Part shown: one piece after another, positions 16,449 to 25,547 of the stretch
How the letters are laid out: each line of letters begins with the position of its first letter
Numbering within the stretch: position 1 is the stretch's first letter
Assembly (NCBI GenBank): GCA_963761015.1
Contig: CAVXFL010000005.1
Location: forward strand, 23,192 to 87,191
Length of the DNA stretch: 64,000 bases
Direction: 5' to 3'
Source of the DNA: CAVXFL01 sp963761015
Lineage (GTDB): Bacteria > Pseudomonadota > Alphaproteobacteria > Acetobacterales > Acetobacteraceae
Notes under the pieces: model-generated
The model's input: only the letters and a program-made list of their open reading frames with translations
Told to the model about the DNA's origin: nothing
Database searches by the model: none
Program-made: the position numbers and the translations under genes

Positions 16449-17523
16449 GCCCTTGCTGCGCGACGCGCGCGCCGAACCGGTGCGGCCCCGCGCGCGCCTG
16501 CGGGATGCGACGATCAACCTTTCGCACGGCAGCGGCGGCAAGGCGATGCGGGCGCTGATCGAGGACGTGTTCCTCGGTGCCTTCGGCAACGCGCTGCTCG
16601 ATCCGCTGGAGGATCAGGCGATCGTGCCACTCGCCGAGCTGACGCGGCATGGCGACCGGCTCGCCTTCACGACCGACAGTTACGTTGTCGATCCGCTGTT
16701 CTTTCCCGGCGGCGATATCGGCACGCTCGCGGTCTCGGGGACGATCAACGACCTTGCGGTGAGCGGCGCCACGCCGCTGTTCCTGTCCTGCGGCTTCGTG
16801 CTGGAGGAAGGCCTACCGGTCGAGGTGTTGCGGCGGGTCGTCGCCAGCATGCGCGAGGTCGCGGACAGCGCCGGCGTGCGGTTCGTCACCGGCGATACGA
16901 AGGTGGTCGAGAGGGGCGCCGCGGACAAGCTGTTCATCAACACCTGCGGCATCGGCGTTATCCGGCCTGGCATCGCGATCTCCGCGAGCAAGGCGCGTCC
17001 CGGCGATAAGGTGATCGTCAGTGGCGTGCTCGGCGACCACGGCACCGCCATCTTGGTCGCGCGCAATCAACTCGCCTTGGAAGCGGAGGTGGAGAGCGAT
17101 TGCCAGCCGCTGCATGGGCTCGTCGCAGCGATGCTGTCGGCCTGCGCGGACATCCATTGCGTGCGTGACGCGACACGCGGCGGGGTGGCAACGGTGCTGA
17201 ACGAATTCGCCCTCGGCTCCGGCGTCGGCATATGCATCCGCGAGCGGGATTTGCCGCTCCGCGAACAGGTGAAGGGCGCGTGCGAAATCCTCGGGCTCGA
17301 CCCGCTATTCCTGGCGAACGAGGGTAAGCTGGTGGCCGTGGTTCCCGAGCAGGATGCCGCGCGCGTGCTCGCCGCCATGCGCGCGCACCCGGCGGGCAAG
17401 GATGCGGTGATCATCGGCGAGATTGTGAAAAGCCCGGTCGGGATGGTCGTCATGCAAACGACGTTCGGCGGTGAGCGGATCGTGGACATGCTGGTCGGCG
17501 AACAGTTGCCGCGGATTTGCTGA
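16429..17523 (+). CDS. hypE: Hydrogenase maturation dehydratase HypE
   Basis: PurM-like ATP-dependent enzyme (364 residues) that dehydrates the carbamoyl group received from HypF to a thiocyanate on its own C-terminal Cys. The chain ends exactly in PRIC, the required terminal cysteine. LSHGSGGKAM, LAFTTDSYVVDPLFFPGGDIG and RDATRGGVATVLNE are the ATP-site blocks. About 25 extra residues precede the conserved start, so translation might begin slightly downstream of the ATG used here. Confidence 0.96.
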   Translation: MRSNVSEPLLRDARAEPVRPRARLRDATINLSHGSGGKAMRALIEDVFLGAFGNALLDPLEDQAIVPLAELTRHGDRLAFTTDSYVVDPLFFPGGDIGTLAVSGTINDLAVSGATPLFLSCGFVLEEGLPVEVLRRVVASMREVADSAGVRFVTGDTKVVERGAADKLFINTCGIGVIRPGIAISASKARPGDKVIVSGVLGDHGTAILVARNQLALEAEVESDCQPLHGLVAAMLSACADIHCVRDATRGGVATVLNEFALGSGVGICIRERDLPLREQVKGACEILGLDPLFLANEGKLVAVVPEQDAARVLAAMRAHPAGKDAVIIGEIVKSPVGMVVMQTTFGGERIVDMLVGEQLPRIC

Positions 17524-17579
17524 GCGATGTTCAGCAGACTCGCCCGTAAATCACGACAATTCCCGATCCGCGTGGCGTC

Positions 17580-17909
17580 ATGCACGAGTTGAGCATTGCC
17601 GAGGCGGTGGTCGAAGCCTGCGCCCAACGGGCGGAGGGCGCGCGGGTGGTGCGCGTGCGGCTGGAAGTCGGCGCGCTTGCCGCCGTGATGCCGGATGCGC
17701 TGCGCTTTTGTTTCGATATCTGCGCGCAGGAAACGCCGGTCGAGGGCGCCGCACTGGAAATCGACGAAATTCCCGGCCGGGCGGTCTGCCGGCATTGCGA
17801 GCGCGCGTTCACATTGCGCAGCTTGCTCGATCGCTGCACCTGCGGCGGCGACAATCTCGAAATCGTCGCCGGCGAGGAGCTGCGCGTGAAGGAGATGGAA
17901 GTCGCCTGA
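17580..17909 (+). CDS. hypA: Nickel metallochaperone HypA
   Basis: Nickel-binding maturation factor (109 residues). MHELSIAEAVVEAC holds the N-terminal His2 nickel ligand. The zinc site is CRHC followed by CTC in DRCTCGG: the second half reads C-x-C rather than the common C-x-x-C, as also happens in some homologues. GEELRVKEMEV is the usual C-terminal strand. Its TGA overlaps the hypB ATG (TGATG). HypA also feeds urease in some bacteria, which may matter as urease genes lie 24 kb away. Confidence 0.94.
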   Translation: MHELSIAEAVVEACAQRAEGARVVRVRLEVGALAAVMPDALRFCFDICAQETPVEGAALEIDEIPGRAVCRHCERAFTLRSLLDRCTCGGDNLEIVAGEELRVKEMEVA

Positions 17910-18742
17910 TGTGCACCACCTGCGGCTGCGGCGAAACCACGACCGTCCTGTACACCGATCCGGCGACCGTCGCGCATGAGCACCACGCCCCTGTGGATCA
18001 CGCGCACTCGCACGAGCATGACGGCCACGCGCATCCGCACGATCATCCCGACCACGTGCATCCGCACGAGCACGTACCCACACGAACGGTTGCGCTGGCA
18101 CAGGACGTTCTCGCCAAGAATCAACACGCCGCGGATCGCAGTCGCGGCTGGTTCGCCGGACGGGAAGTCGTCGCGATCAACCTGATGAGTTCGCCGGGCG
18201 CCGGCAAGACGACCCTGCTCGAACGCACGATCCGCGATCTTGCCAATTCACCACCCGTCTGCGTCATCGAAGGCGATCAGGCGACGGTAAACGATGCCGA
18301 GCGTATCCGCGCGGCCGGCGCGAGGGCGTTGCAGATCAACACCGGAACCGGCTGCCATCTCGACGCCGATATGGTGGCGCGGGCGGCGCGGCAACTCGAC
18401 CCCGAACGCGGGACGCTGCTGCTGATCGAGAATGTCGGCAACCTCGTCTGCCCGGCGCTGTTCGATCTCGGCGAGAACGCGAAAGTGGTCGTCGTCTCCG
18501 TCACCGAGGGCGAGGACAAGCCGAGCAAATACCCGCACATGTTCCGCGCTGCGCAGGTGATGGTCGTGAACAAGATCGACCTGCTGCCGCATGTCCGCTT
18601 CGATCCGGCGCGCTGCATCGCCCAGGCGCGTCAAATCAATCCCGGCCTGCGCGTCTTCCAACTCTCCGCCGAAACCGGTGAAGGCACCGAGGCGTGGTAC
18701 GCCTGGCTGCGCGACCAGGCGCGCGCGGCGCGGGAGCTGTAG
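17909..18742 (+). CDS. hypB: Nickel-inserting GTPase HypB, histidine-rich
   Basis: GTPase (277 residues) that delivers nickel to the hydrogenase large subunit with HypA. It has the N-terminal high-affinity nickel motif CTTCGCG, then a histidine-rich stretch (residues about 25-55, many H-x-H and HEH repeats) that can store nickel. The Walker A is SSPGAGKTTL; GTGCHLDA holds the Cys/His metal site at the dimer interface, and NKIDLLP the guanine motif. It is the last gene of the hyp operon and converges on lutB 18 bases away. Confidence 0.96.
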   Translation: MCTTCGCGETTTVLYTDPATVAHEHHAPVDHAHSHEHDGHAHPHDHPDHVHPHEHVPTRTVALAQDVLAKNQHAADRSRGWFAGREVVAINLMSSPGAGKTTLLERTIRDLANSPPVCVIEGDQATVNDAERIRAAGARALQINTGTGCHLDADMVARAARQLDPERGTLLLIENVGNLVCPALFDLGENAKVVVVSVTEGEDKPSKYPHMFRAAQVMVVNKIDLLPHVRFDPARCIAQARQINPGLRVFQLSAETGEGTEAWYAWLRDQARAAREL

Positions 18743-18760
18743 GCGCGACCGAAATCTGTC

Positions 18761-20188
18761 CTACGCCTTCCCCGCGCGCTGCATGCGCGCGTAGCGGGCA
18801 AAGAAAGTGTCGCCCTCGGGTGCGGGCAGGTCTCGCCCCTCGGTCCAGCCACCCGCCATCGGCAGTTTGCTGAACCGGCCGCGCTTGCGCCCGATCAGGC
18901 CGAGCGCGCCCATCGCCGCCCGCGTCGCCATGCGATACAGCGCCGGGCGGCGGGCGAACCAGGCCCAGAGCGCCAGGTTGCGCCGCTGCGCCGCTGGTGT
19001 TAGGTGGCGCTCGAACTCGCGTTCGCGCCAGTGGCGCATCAGCCCGGGCAGCGGGATCTTCACCGGGCAGACGCTCTCGCATTTGCCGCAGAACGTCGTC
19101 GCGTTGGGCAGATCCCGCGCCTGATCCACGCCGATCAGCGAGGGCGTCAGCACGGCCCCCATCGGCCCCGGATACACCCAGCCGTAGGCGTGGCCGCCGA
19201 CCACGCCATACACCGGACAGTGGTTCATGCAGGCCGAGCAGCGGATGCAGCGCAGCATGTCCTGGAACTCGCCGCCAAGCATGCCAGAACGGCCGTTGTC
19301 CAGCAGCACCACATGATATTCCTCCGGCCCGTCCAGGTCGCCGGGGCGGCGGGGGCCGGTGGAGAACGTGGTGTAGACGGAAAAATCCTGCCCGGTCGCC
19401 GAGCGCGCCAGCAGGCGCAGCAAGCTGGTGGCGTCCTCCAAGGTCGGCACCACCTTCTCGATGCTGGCCAGCACGATATGCACGCGCGGCAAGGTCTGGG
19501 TCAGGTCGGCATTGCCCTCGTTCGTCACGGTGACGCTGCTGCCGGTCTCGGCGATCAGGAAATTGGCGCCGGTGATGCCGACATCGGCGGCCAGGAACCG
19601 CTCGCGCAGCCGCGTCCGCGCCTCCGTCAGGATGTCGCGCCGCTCGTGGAATACCCGCTCGCGCGGCAGGTCGGTGTGCGACTTGCGGAAACTCTCCTCC
19701 CAGTCCTCCCGGTTGAGGTGGAAGGCCGGGCCGATGATGTGGCTGGGCGGCTCGTGGCGGAGCTGCAGGATGTATTCGCCGAGATCCGTCTCGACCGGCT
19801 GGATGTCGTTCCGCTCCAGGAACTCGTTCAGCGCCAGTTCCTCGCTGACCATTGACTTGCCCTTGGTGACGGTGCGGGCGCCGGCACGCTGGCAGATCGC
19901 CAGCACCGCCGCCCGCGCCTCGTCCGCGGTCGGGCACCAATGCACCTGGCCGCCGGCACGCGTCACCTGCTCCGCGAAGGCCTCCAGGTAGAAATCCAGG
20001 TTCGCCAGCGCGTGATTCTTGATGTCGCGCCCGATATCGCGCAGCCGCTCGAACTCCGGCATCGCGGCGACGGCCTGGGCGCGGCGGCTGCGGAACTCCG
20101 GCTTCACCCGCGCGAGCGCCTTCTGCAGCCCGGGATCGGCCAGCGCGCGGGCGGCGTTTTCCTTGAAGGCGGGCGAGGTCGCGAGCAT
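18761..20188 (-). CDS. lutB: LutB-like iron-sulfur protein (lactate utilisation)
   Basis: Protein of 475 residues of the LutB/YkgF family, part of the LutABC complex that oxidises L-lactate to pyruvate. The N-terminal LUD domain carries TVTKGKSMVSEELALNEFL; the two ferredoxin-type motifs are CIRCSACMNHCPVYG and CGKCESVCPVKIP in the C-terminal half. Partners lutA and lutC, normally adjacent, are absent on both sides: hypB converges from the left and a kinase gene diverges on the right. Either they sit elsewhere or this subunit has another partner. Confidence 0.88.
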   Translation of the reverse strand: MLATSPAFKENAARALADPGLQKALARVKPEFRSRRAQAVAAMPEFERLRDIGRDIKNHALANLDFYLEAFAEQVTRAGGQVHWCPTADEARAAVLAICQRAGARTVTKGKSMVSEELALNEFLERNDIQPVETDLGEYILQLRHEPPSHIIGPAFHLNREDWEESFRKSHTDLPRERVFHERRDILTEARTRLRERFLAADVGITGANFLIAETGSSVTVTNEGNADLTQTLPRVHIVLASIEKVVPTLEDATSLLRLLARSATGQDFSVYTTFSTGPRRPGDLDGPEEYHVVLLDNGRSGMLGGEFQDMLRCIRCSACMNHCPVYGVVGGHAYGWVYPGPMGAVLTPSLIGVDQARDLPNATTFCGKCESVCPVKIPLPGLMRHWREREFERHLTPAAQRRNLALWAWFARRPALYRMATRAAMGALGLIGRKRGRFSKLPMAGGWTEGRDLPAPEGDTFFARYARMQRAGKA

Positions 20189-20351
20189 GCGTCAGATCCC
20201 TGATTTAGTGGCACAGGTAAACGATCCGCCGGCCCGCGCCAGCCCCAGGCGAAAGTCGGCGGATTGCGGCACACACAGATTTGCGCGGGGATCAATACGG
20301 CCGCTATGGCGAAACCCGCTCAAGGCGTTCGGTTGCGTGTAAATAGGGTTG

Positions 20352-21506
20352 ATGAACCAGCAGGAATTGAGCCGCCGGTTGGAGCAGCGGGACCATCTGG
20401 CCGCGCTCGGCGCCTTCGCTCTCACGAGCCCTGATCTCGACGAACTCCTCAACGAAGCCTGCCGCCTGGTCGCAGCCGGCCTGGGCGTGCAGTTCTGCAA
20501 GGTTCTGCAACCGCTTCCGGGCGAAGACGCGCTGCTGGTCCGGGCCGGCGTGGGCTGGCGGGATGGCGTTGTCGGGCACGCCAAGCTCCAGATGGACAGT
20601 GGATCGCCGGCCGGTCATGCGCTGAAGACCGGCGAACCGGTGATCTCGTCCAACCTCGCCCTGGAGAGCCGGTTCCGCACCCCGCCGCTGTTGATCGAGC
20701 ACGGCATCGAATCCGCGATGAACGTTATCGTGAGCGGCGAAGGCGACGTGTTCGGCGTGCTGGAGGCCGACAGCCGTCAGGCGGGGGTGTTCGACCCCGA
20801 GGACATCGGCTTCATGCAGGCGGCGGCGAATTTGCTCGGCCTGGCCGTGGAGCGTTGGCGGCGCGAGGTGACGCTGCGAGAGACGGTCGCCGCGCGGGAG
20901 TTGCTGCTGCGCGAGGCCGACCACCGCATCAAGAACAGCCTGCAACTGGTCGCGAGCCTGCTGTCGATGCAGCGCTCGCGTCTGTCGGACGCCACAGCGG
21001 CTTCCGCCCTCGATCAGGCGATCGCCCGCGTCCACGCGGTCGCCCAGACCCATCGGGCCTTTCAGCGCAGTTCGGATCTGCGCCGGGTTTCGTTCGGCGA
21101 GATCCTCCGCGACATCTGCGACAATGTGCGGCAGTTCACCGCGAGCATCCGGATCGAATGCGAGGTGGACGGCGATCTCGCGCTGGACTCCGAGCGGGCG
21201 ATTCCCCTCGGCCTGATCGCGAACGAGTGGCTGACAAACGCGGTGCAGCACGCCTATCCGCCGGGACAGCGCGGCGTGGTGCGGGCGCGTGCCATCGGCG
21301 GGAGCGACGACATACGGATCGAGATTGCGGACGACGGCGCCGGAATGCCGGAAGCGGCTGCCGCCGAGCAGCCGAGCCTGGGAACGACCATCGTCCGCGC
21401 GCTGGTGCGCCAGATCGGCGCCGAGCAGGAAATCGACTCCAACCCCGGGCAGGGAACGACCGTGCGGCTGCGGCTGCCGCGCCAACCGGCGGAGTCGCGT
21501 CCGTAA
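20352..21506 (+). CDS. GAF-domain sensor histidine kinase (HisKA_2 type)
   Basis: Soluble sensor kinase of 384 residues. A GAF sensing domain spans about residues 20-170 (HALKTGEPVISSNLALESRF). The phospho-acceptor helix is READHRIKNSLQLVASLLSM, the HisKA_2 form common in alphaproteobacteria, followed by a GHKL ATPase with LIANEWLTNAVQHAYP (N-box), DDGAGMPE (G1) and SLGTTIVRALVRQIGA (G2). ATG 20352 is preferred to TTG 20349. No transmembrane segment and no response regulator gene nearby, so its partner and signal are unknown. Confidence 0.9.
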   Translation: MNQQELSRRLEQRDHLAALGAFALTSPDLDELLNEACRLVAAGLGVQFCKVLQPLPGEDALLVRAGVGWRDGVVGHAKLQMDSGSPAGHALKTGEPVISSNLALESRFRTPPLLIEHGIESAMNVIVSGEGDVFGVLEADSRQAGVFDPEDIGFMQAAANLLGLAVERWRREVTLRETVAARELLLREADHRIKNSLQLVASLLSMQRSRLSDATAASALDQAIARVHAVAQTHRAFQRSSDLRRVSFGEILRDICDNVRQFTASIRIECEVDGDLALDSERAIPLGLIANEWLTNAVQHAYPPGQRGVVRARAIGGSDDIRIEIADDGAGMPEAAAAEQPSLGTTIVRALVRQIGAEQEIDSNPGQGTTVRLRLPRQPAESRP

Positions 21507-21527
21507 AAGCCGATCGGGGTAGCGCGG

Positions 21528-22724
21528 CTATTCCGCCGGGACGGCGACCGGCTCGGGGCGCGCGCCTTGCGCCGAGCCCATGCAGAGCAGGCTGGCGACC
21601 AGCAGGGCCGCCACCAGGATCAGGACCAGTTCCGGGCTGCCGCGGTCGATCAGGAAACCGAACGGCACCGGTGTGATCGCCTGCCCCAACGGCAGGCCGG
21701 CGCTGACGAAGCCGAACACCTTACCGATCTGGCCGGGCGGGGCCGCGTCCTTCACCATCACGTCGCGCGGGGTCCGGCTCGCGCCCAGCATCAGCCCGGA
21801 GGCGAACATCAAGACGATCGTGGTCAGTTGCGGCAGGCGCACCTCGCCGACCAGCAGCACCAGCGCCGCCGACGCCAGCGTGAACACGATGACGAAGCCC
21901 ACCAGCCGCTGCGTGCGATCGGCGACCCAGCCGCCCACCAGCACGCCCGCCGTCGCCCCCGCCATGTAGCCGGTGAGCGTGGTCGACGCGGCCTCCAGGC
22001 TGGTGCCGTGGACCGCATGCAGCACCGCGATCAGCCAGGACTGCACGCCGCCGCCGGCCATCGCGCTCAGCATGTAGAAGCCGAAGAACAGCAGCATGGG
22101 GCGGGTCAGCAGCAATTTCCGCCCGGAGACCGTGGGCTCGGCATGCGCCTTCGCCGGGCGCGCCTGATCGCCCAGCACGCGGCTTTGCAACAGGATCGCC
22201 AGCACGAGCGGAATGCCGAGCAGCCCCTCGATCAGCAGCCCGCCGCGCCAGCCCACCGCCAGGATCAGCGCCGCCGTGACGGGTGGGCCGGCGGCGAAGC
22301 CGAGGTTGCCGCTGAACGTGTGCAAGGCGAAGGCGCGGCCCATCCGGCCGCGCTCGATCGAGCCGGTCAGGATGGCGTAGTCGGCCGGGTGGATCACCGA
22401 GTTGCCCACGCCCGAGAGCAAGGCCAGCGCCAGCACCTGCCAGAACGCCGTGGCGAGTCCCATGCCGGCCATCGCCAGGGTCATCAGCAGCGTGCCACCG
22501 ACCAGGAACGGCCGCGCGCCGTGCCGATCCACCAGAAAGCCGACCGGCGTTTGCAGCAGCGCCGTCGTGCCCGACATCAGGGCGATCGTCAGTCCGAGTT
22601 CGGCGAAGCTGGCGCCGAACGCGTGCTTCCAGACGAGGAACAAGGTCGGCAGGGTAAGGATGTAGAAGTGGGACAGGAAATGGCCGGTGCCGATCAGCAG
22701 ATTGACGCGCGCGAACCGGCCCAT
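21528..22724 (-). CDS. MFS transporter
   Basis: Major facilitator permease of 398 residues with twelve predicted spans. Family motif in loop 2-3: GFLVDRHGARPFLVGG. A second copy of that pattern follows helix 8 (GGWVADRTQRLVGF). The length and compact loops fit fosmidomycin/efflux-like or sugar-efflux groups, but no substrate can be assigned. It converges on the histidine kinase gene and lies 79 bases before the next minus-strand gene. Confidence 0.87.
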   Translation of the reverse strand: MGRFARVNLLIGTGHFLSHFYILTLPTLFLVWKHAFGASFAELGLTIALMSGTTALLQTPVGFLVDRHGARPFLVGGTLLMTLAMAGMGLATAFWQVLALALLSGVGNSVIHPADYAILTGSIERGRMGRAFALHTFSGNLGFAAGPPVTAALILAVGWRGGLLIEGLLGIPLVLAILLQSRVLGDQARPAKAHAEPTVSGRKLLLTRPMLLFFGFYMLSAMAGGGVQSWLIAVLHAVHGTSLEAASTTLTGYMAGATAGVLVGGWVADRTQRLVGFVIVFTLASAALVLLVGEVRLPQLTTIVLMFASGLMLGASRTPRDVMVKDAAPPGQIGKVFGFVSAGLPLGQAITPVPFGFLIDRGSPELVLILVAALLVASLLCMGSAQGARPEPVAVPAE

Positions 22725-22803
22725 CCGTTCTCCTCCGAGGTTCGGGCCAAGATGCGGAGGCGCCGTTACACGGTCAACGCGGGGCCCATGCGCGCGTGTC
22801 GGA

Positions 22804-23778
22804 TCAGCTCAGCCCGCTCAGGAAGTCGAGCAGCGCCGCGTTCACCTCTTGCGGGCGCTCCTGCTGGATCCAGTGGCCGGCGCCCTCGATCAAGAGGGTG
22901 CGGCGCAGGCCAGGCACGCTCCGCGGCAGTTGCTCCAGCGCGCGGCGGCCGAACCCGGTGATGACCGGGTCGCGCGCCCCGGCGATGAACAAGGCCGGCG
23001 CGGCGATCACCGCGTCGTGCCAGGGCGCCGTGAGTTCCCAGTTGCGGTCAATGTTGCGGTAGTAGTTCAGGCCGCCGCGGAAGCCCGTCCGGCGGTATTC
23101 GCCGACAAGCACGGCGAGATCGGCCTCGCCGAGCCATCCCGGCAGCGTATCGGCCGGCTTCATCATGTCGAGGAAGCCGCCGTTTTCCGGCAGGACCAGC
23201 ACCTCCTCCGGCGCGCGTGGCGGAACGGCCGGGCCGGGCGTGGCCAGGATACGGCGCATGGTTTCCGCCGGGTCGCGCTCGAATTCCGCCTCGGCCACGC
23301 CGGGTTCCTGGAAGTAGACCCAGTAGAACCGATTCATGCCGGCGGCGCGCAGCGAGGCGACCGGCGGGGCGGCGCCGCGCGGCCGGTACGGCACCGAAAG
23401 CGCGGCGACGGCGCGGAACAGGTCGGGGCGGAACAGCGCCGCGTGCCAGGCAACCGGCGCCCCCCAGTCGTGCCCGACGATCACCGCCTGGTCCGCGCCG
23501 AGCGCCGTCACCAGCGCCACCATGTCGCCGACCAGGTGCATGATGGTGTAGGCGCCGATATCGGCCGGAGCGTCGCTACTTCCGAACCCGCGCATGTCCG
23601 GCGCGACCGCGTGAAATCCGGCGGTAGCCAGCGCCGATAACTGATGGCGCCAGGAAAACCACAGTTCGGGCCAGCCGTGACAGAGCAGCACGAGCGGCCC
23701 CTCGCCCTGCTCGGCCACGTGCAACCGGATGCCGTTACAGACGAGATCACGATGACGGATGTCGCCCTGGGTGCTCAC
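22804..23778 (-). CDS. Alpha/beta hydrolase, soluble epoxide hydrolase-like
   Basis: Protein of 324 residues. HGWPELWFSWRHQ is the oxyanion HGxP motif followed by the aromatic WxWxxQ typical of epoxide hydrolases, VGHDWGAPVAWH carries the nucleophilic Asp (in place of Ser), DMRGFGSSDAP follows strand 4, and GAGHWIQQERP holds the catalytic His. The Asp nucleophile argues for epoxide hydrolase or haloalkane dehalogenase chemistry; the lid tyrosines (YWVYF, LNYYRN) favour epoxide hydrolase. Cytosolic, stand-alone. Confidence 0.85.
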   Translation of the reverse strand: MSTQGDIRHRDLVCNGIRLHVAEQGEGPLVLLCHGWPELWFSWRHQLSALATAGFHAVAPDMRGFGSSDAPADIGAYTIMHLVGDMVALVTALGADQAVIVGHDWGAPVAWHAALFRPDLFRAVAALSVPYRPRGAAPPVASLRAAGMNRFYWVYFQEPGVAEAEFERDPAETMRRILATPGPAVPPRAPEEVLVLPENGGFLDMMKPADTLPGWLGEADLAVLVGEYRRTGFRGGLNYYRNIDRNWELTAPWHDAVIAAPALFIAGARDPVITGFGRRALEQLPRSVPGLRRTLLIEGAGHWIQQERPQEVNAALLDFLSGLS

Positions 23779-23810
23779 GCGCGTCGCTCCAAGCCAGCAA
23801 CCCCCCTGCC

Positions 23811-25011
23811 CTACGCTTCGATCCGCTCCCGTGTGTTCAGCCGGTTTCGCTCCAGCCAGTCACCGATGCGGGCGACCGCTTCCTTCAGCGCGTCCATGCT
23901 CGCGGCATAGGACAGGCGCAGATAGCCGTCGCCGAAGGCGCCGAAGCTGGTGCCGGAGACCGTGGCGACGCCGGCCTCGTCCAAGAGGCGCGATTGCAAC
24001 GTGCGCGAGTCGAAGCCGGTGTCGTGGATACTCGGGAAGGCATAGAACGCGCCGCCGGGATTGGCGCAGCGGATGCCGGGAAGCGCGTTCAGCGCCGGAA
24101 CGACGTACTCGCGGCGCTCGGCGAAGGCGGCGACCATGCGCCGCGCCGGTTCGCGCGGGCCGGTCAGCGCGGCGATGCCCGCATGCTGCGCGGCGGCGTT
24201 CACGCAGGAATGGCAGTTGATCGCGAGCCGCTCGGCGTGCGGGAACAGCGCCTCCGGCCATACGCCGTAGCCGAGCCGCCAGCCGGTCATCGCATAGGTC
24301 TTGCTCCAGCCATCGAGCAGGATCAGCCGCTCCGTCAGCTCCGGATAGGCGGTCATGCTGGCGTGCGCGCCCTGGTAGACCATCTCGCCGTAGATCTCGT
24401 CCGAGAGGATGGCGACGTCCGGGTGCCGCTCGAGTCCGGCGACCAGCCGGTCCAGCTCGCTCTTCGGCACCACGCCCCCGGTCGGGTTGGCGGGGCTGTT
24501 GATGATGAGCAGCCGCGTGCGCGGGGTGATCGAGCGCCAGCACCTCGTCGGCGCTGAAGGAAAAGCCCTTGCTTTCGTGCAGCCGCATCGGCACCGGCGT
24601 GGCGCCGGAGAAGCGGATCACGCTCTCGTAGATGGGGAAGCCGGGGTTCGGATAGATGATCTCCGTCCCCTCCTCGCCGAACATCATGATGGCGAAGAAC
24701 ATCGTCACCTTGCCGCCGGGCACCACCAGCACCCGGTCGGGCGGGATCGTCACGCCGTGGCGGCGATGCAGGTCGGCCGCGACCGCCTCGCGCAGCGGCA
24801 GGATGCCGTTGGCCGGGGTGTAGCCGTGATGGCCCTCGGCGAGCGCGCGGCGTCCGGCCTCGACGATGTGCTCCGGGGTGGGGAAATCCGGCTGGCCGAT
24901 GCCGAGATTGATGATGTCGCGGCCCTGGCGCTGCAGCGCCGCGGCGCGTGCCAGGACCTCGAAGGCGGACTCGGTGCCGAGGCGGCTCATGCGCCCGGTC
25001 AGGATGGGCAT
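23811..25011 (-). pseudogene. PLP-dependent class I/II aminotransferase, frameshifted near 24530
   Basis: Aspartate-aminotransferase-fold enzyme. The N-terminal half (INLGIGQPDFPTPEHIV, GGKVTMFFAIMMFGEEG) ends in the wrong frame after FSADEVLAL; the expected LLIINSPANPTGGVVPK continues in the next frame into the C-terminal half. That half carries DGWSKTYAMTGWRLGY, with the PLP-binding Lys in SKTYAMTGWR. One base is extra around 24529-24532. ATG 25011 is used because it gives the usual length of about 400 residues. Substrate not assignable; the pattern resembles aspartate/aromatic transaminases. Confidence 0.88.
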
Positions 25012-25102
25012 GGATGCGGACCCTTCGGGAAGTCGGGACGGGTGAACGATGACGAACCGTGAGCGTCCAGAACCACAGTTTCGCGCGTCAGCCAATGCGC
25101 GA

Positions 25103-25504
25103 TCAGCGGCGAAACCGCTCGTCGATCTCGACCTGATAGCCGCTGACCAGCCGGTTGGTTTCGTTCGCCATGCCGACCACCGCCATCAGTTCGGCGAACA
25201 TGGCGTCGGTCATGCCCGCCTTGCGCGCCGCCGCCGTGTGCGAGGCGATGCAGTAGCCGCACTGGTTCGTCACGCTGACGGCGACGTAGATCATTTCCTT
25301 GGTGAGCGGATCGAGCGCGCCCGGCGCCATGATCTGCTTGATGCTTTCCCAAGTCCGTCTGAGCGTCGCCGGATCGTGCGCCAGCGCCTTCCAGAAGTTG
25401 TTGATCCAGTCGGTTTTGCGCGCCGCCATGATGTCGTCGTAGACCGCGCGCACTTCGGGAGTTGCATCCGCGTATTCGACCAGCCCAAGCGTTGCCATTG
25501 CCAT
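25103..25504 (-). CDS. AhpD-like carboxymuconolactone decarboxylase-family protein
   Basis: Protein of 133 residues. NQCGYCIASHTAAARKAGMT holds the redox C-x-x-C and downstream His of AhpD-type alkylhydroperoxidases. The helical bundle around it (NFWKALAHDPATLRRTWES) fits the family. It likely takes part in peroxide defence or thiol redox chemistry rather than in carboxymuconolactone turnover. A second in-frame ATG two codons in cannot be excluded as start. It precedes the aminotransferase on the same strand. Confidence 0.85.
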   Translation of the reverse strand: MAMATLGLVEYADATPEVRAVYDDIMAARKTDWINNFWKALAHDPATLRRTWESIKQIMAPGALDPLTKEMIYVAVSVTNQCGYCIASHTAAARKAGMTDAMFAELMAVVGMANETNRLVSGYQVEIDERFRR

Positions 25505-25547
25505 TTCCCCCCTGTGCCGGGTGCTTGCCGCCGCGACGATCGGTCGA

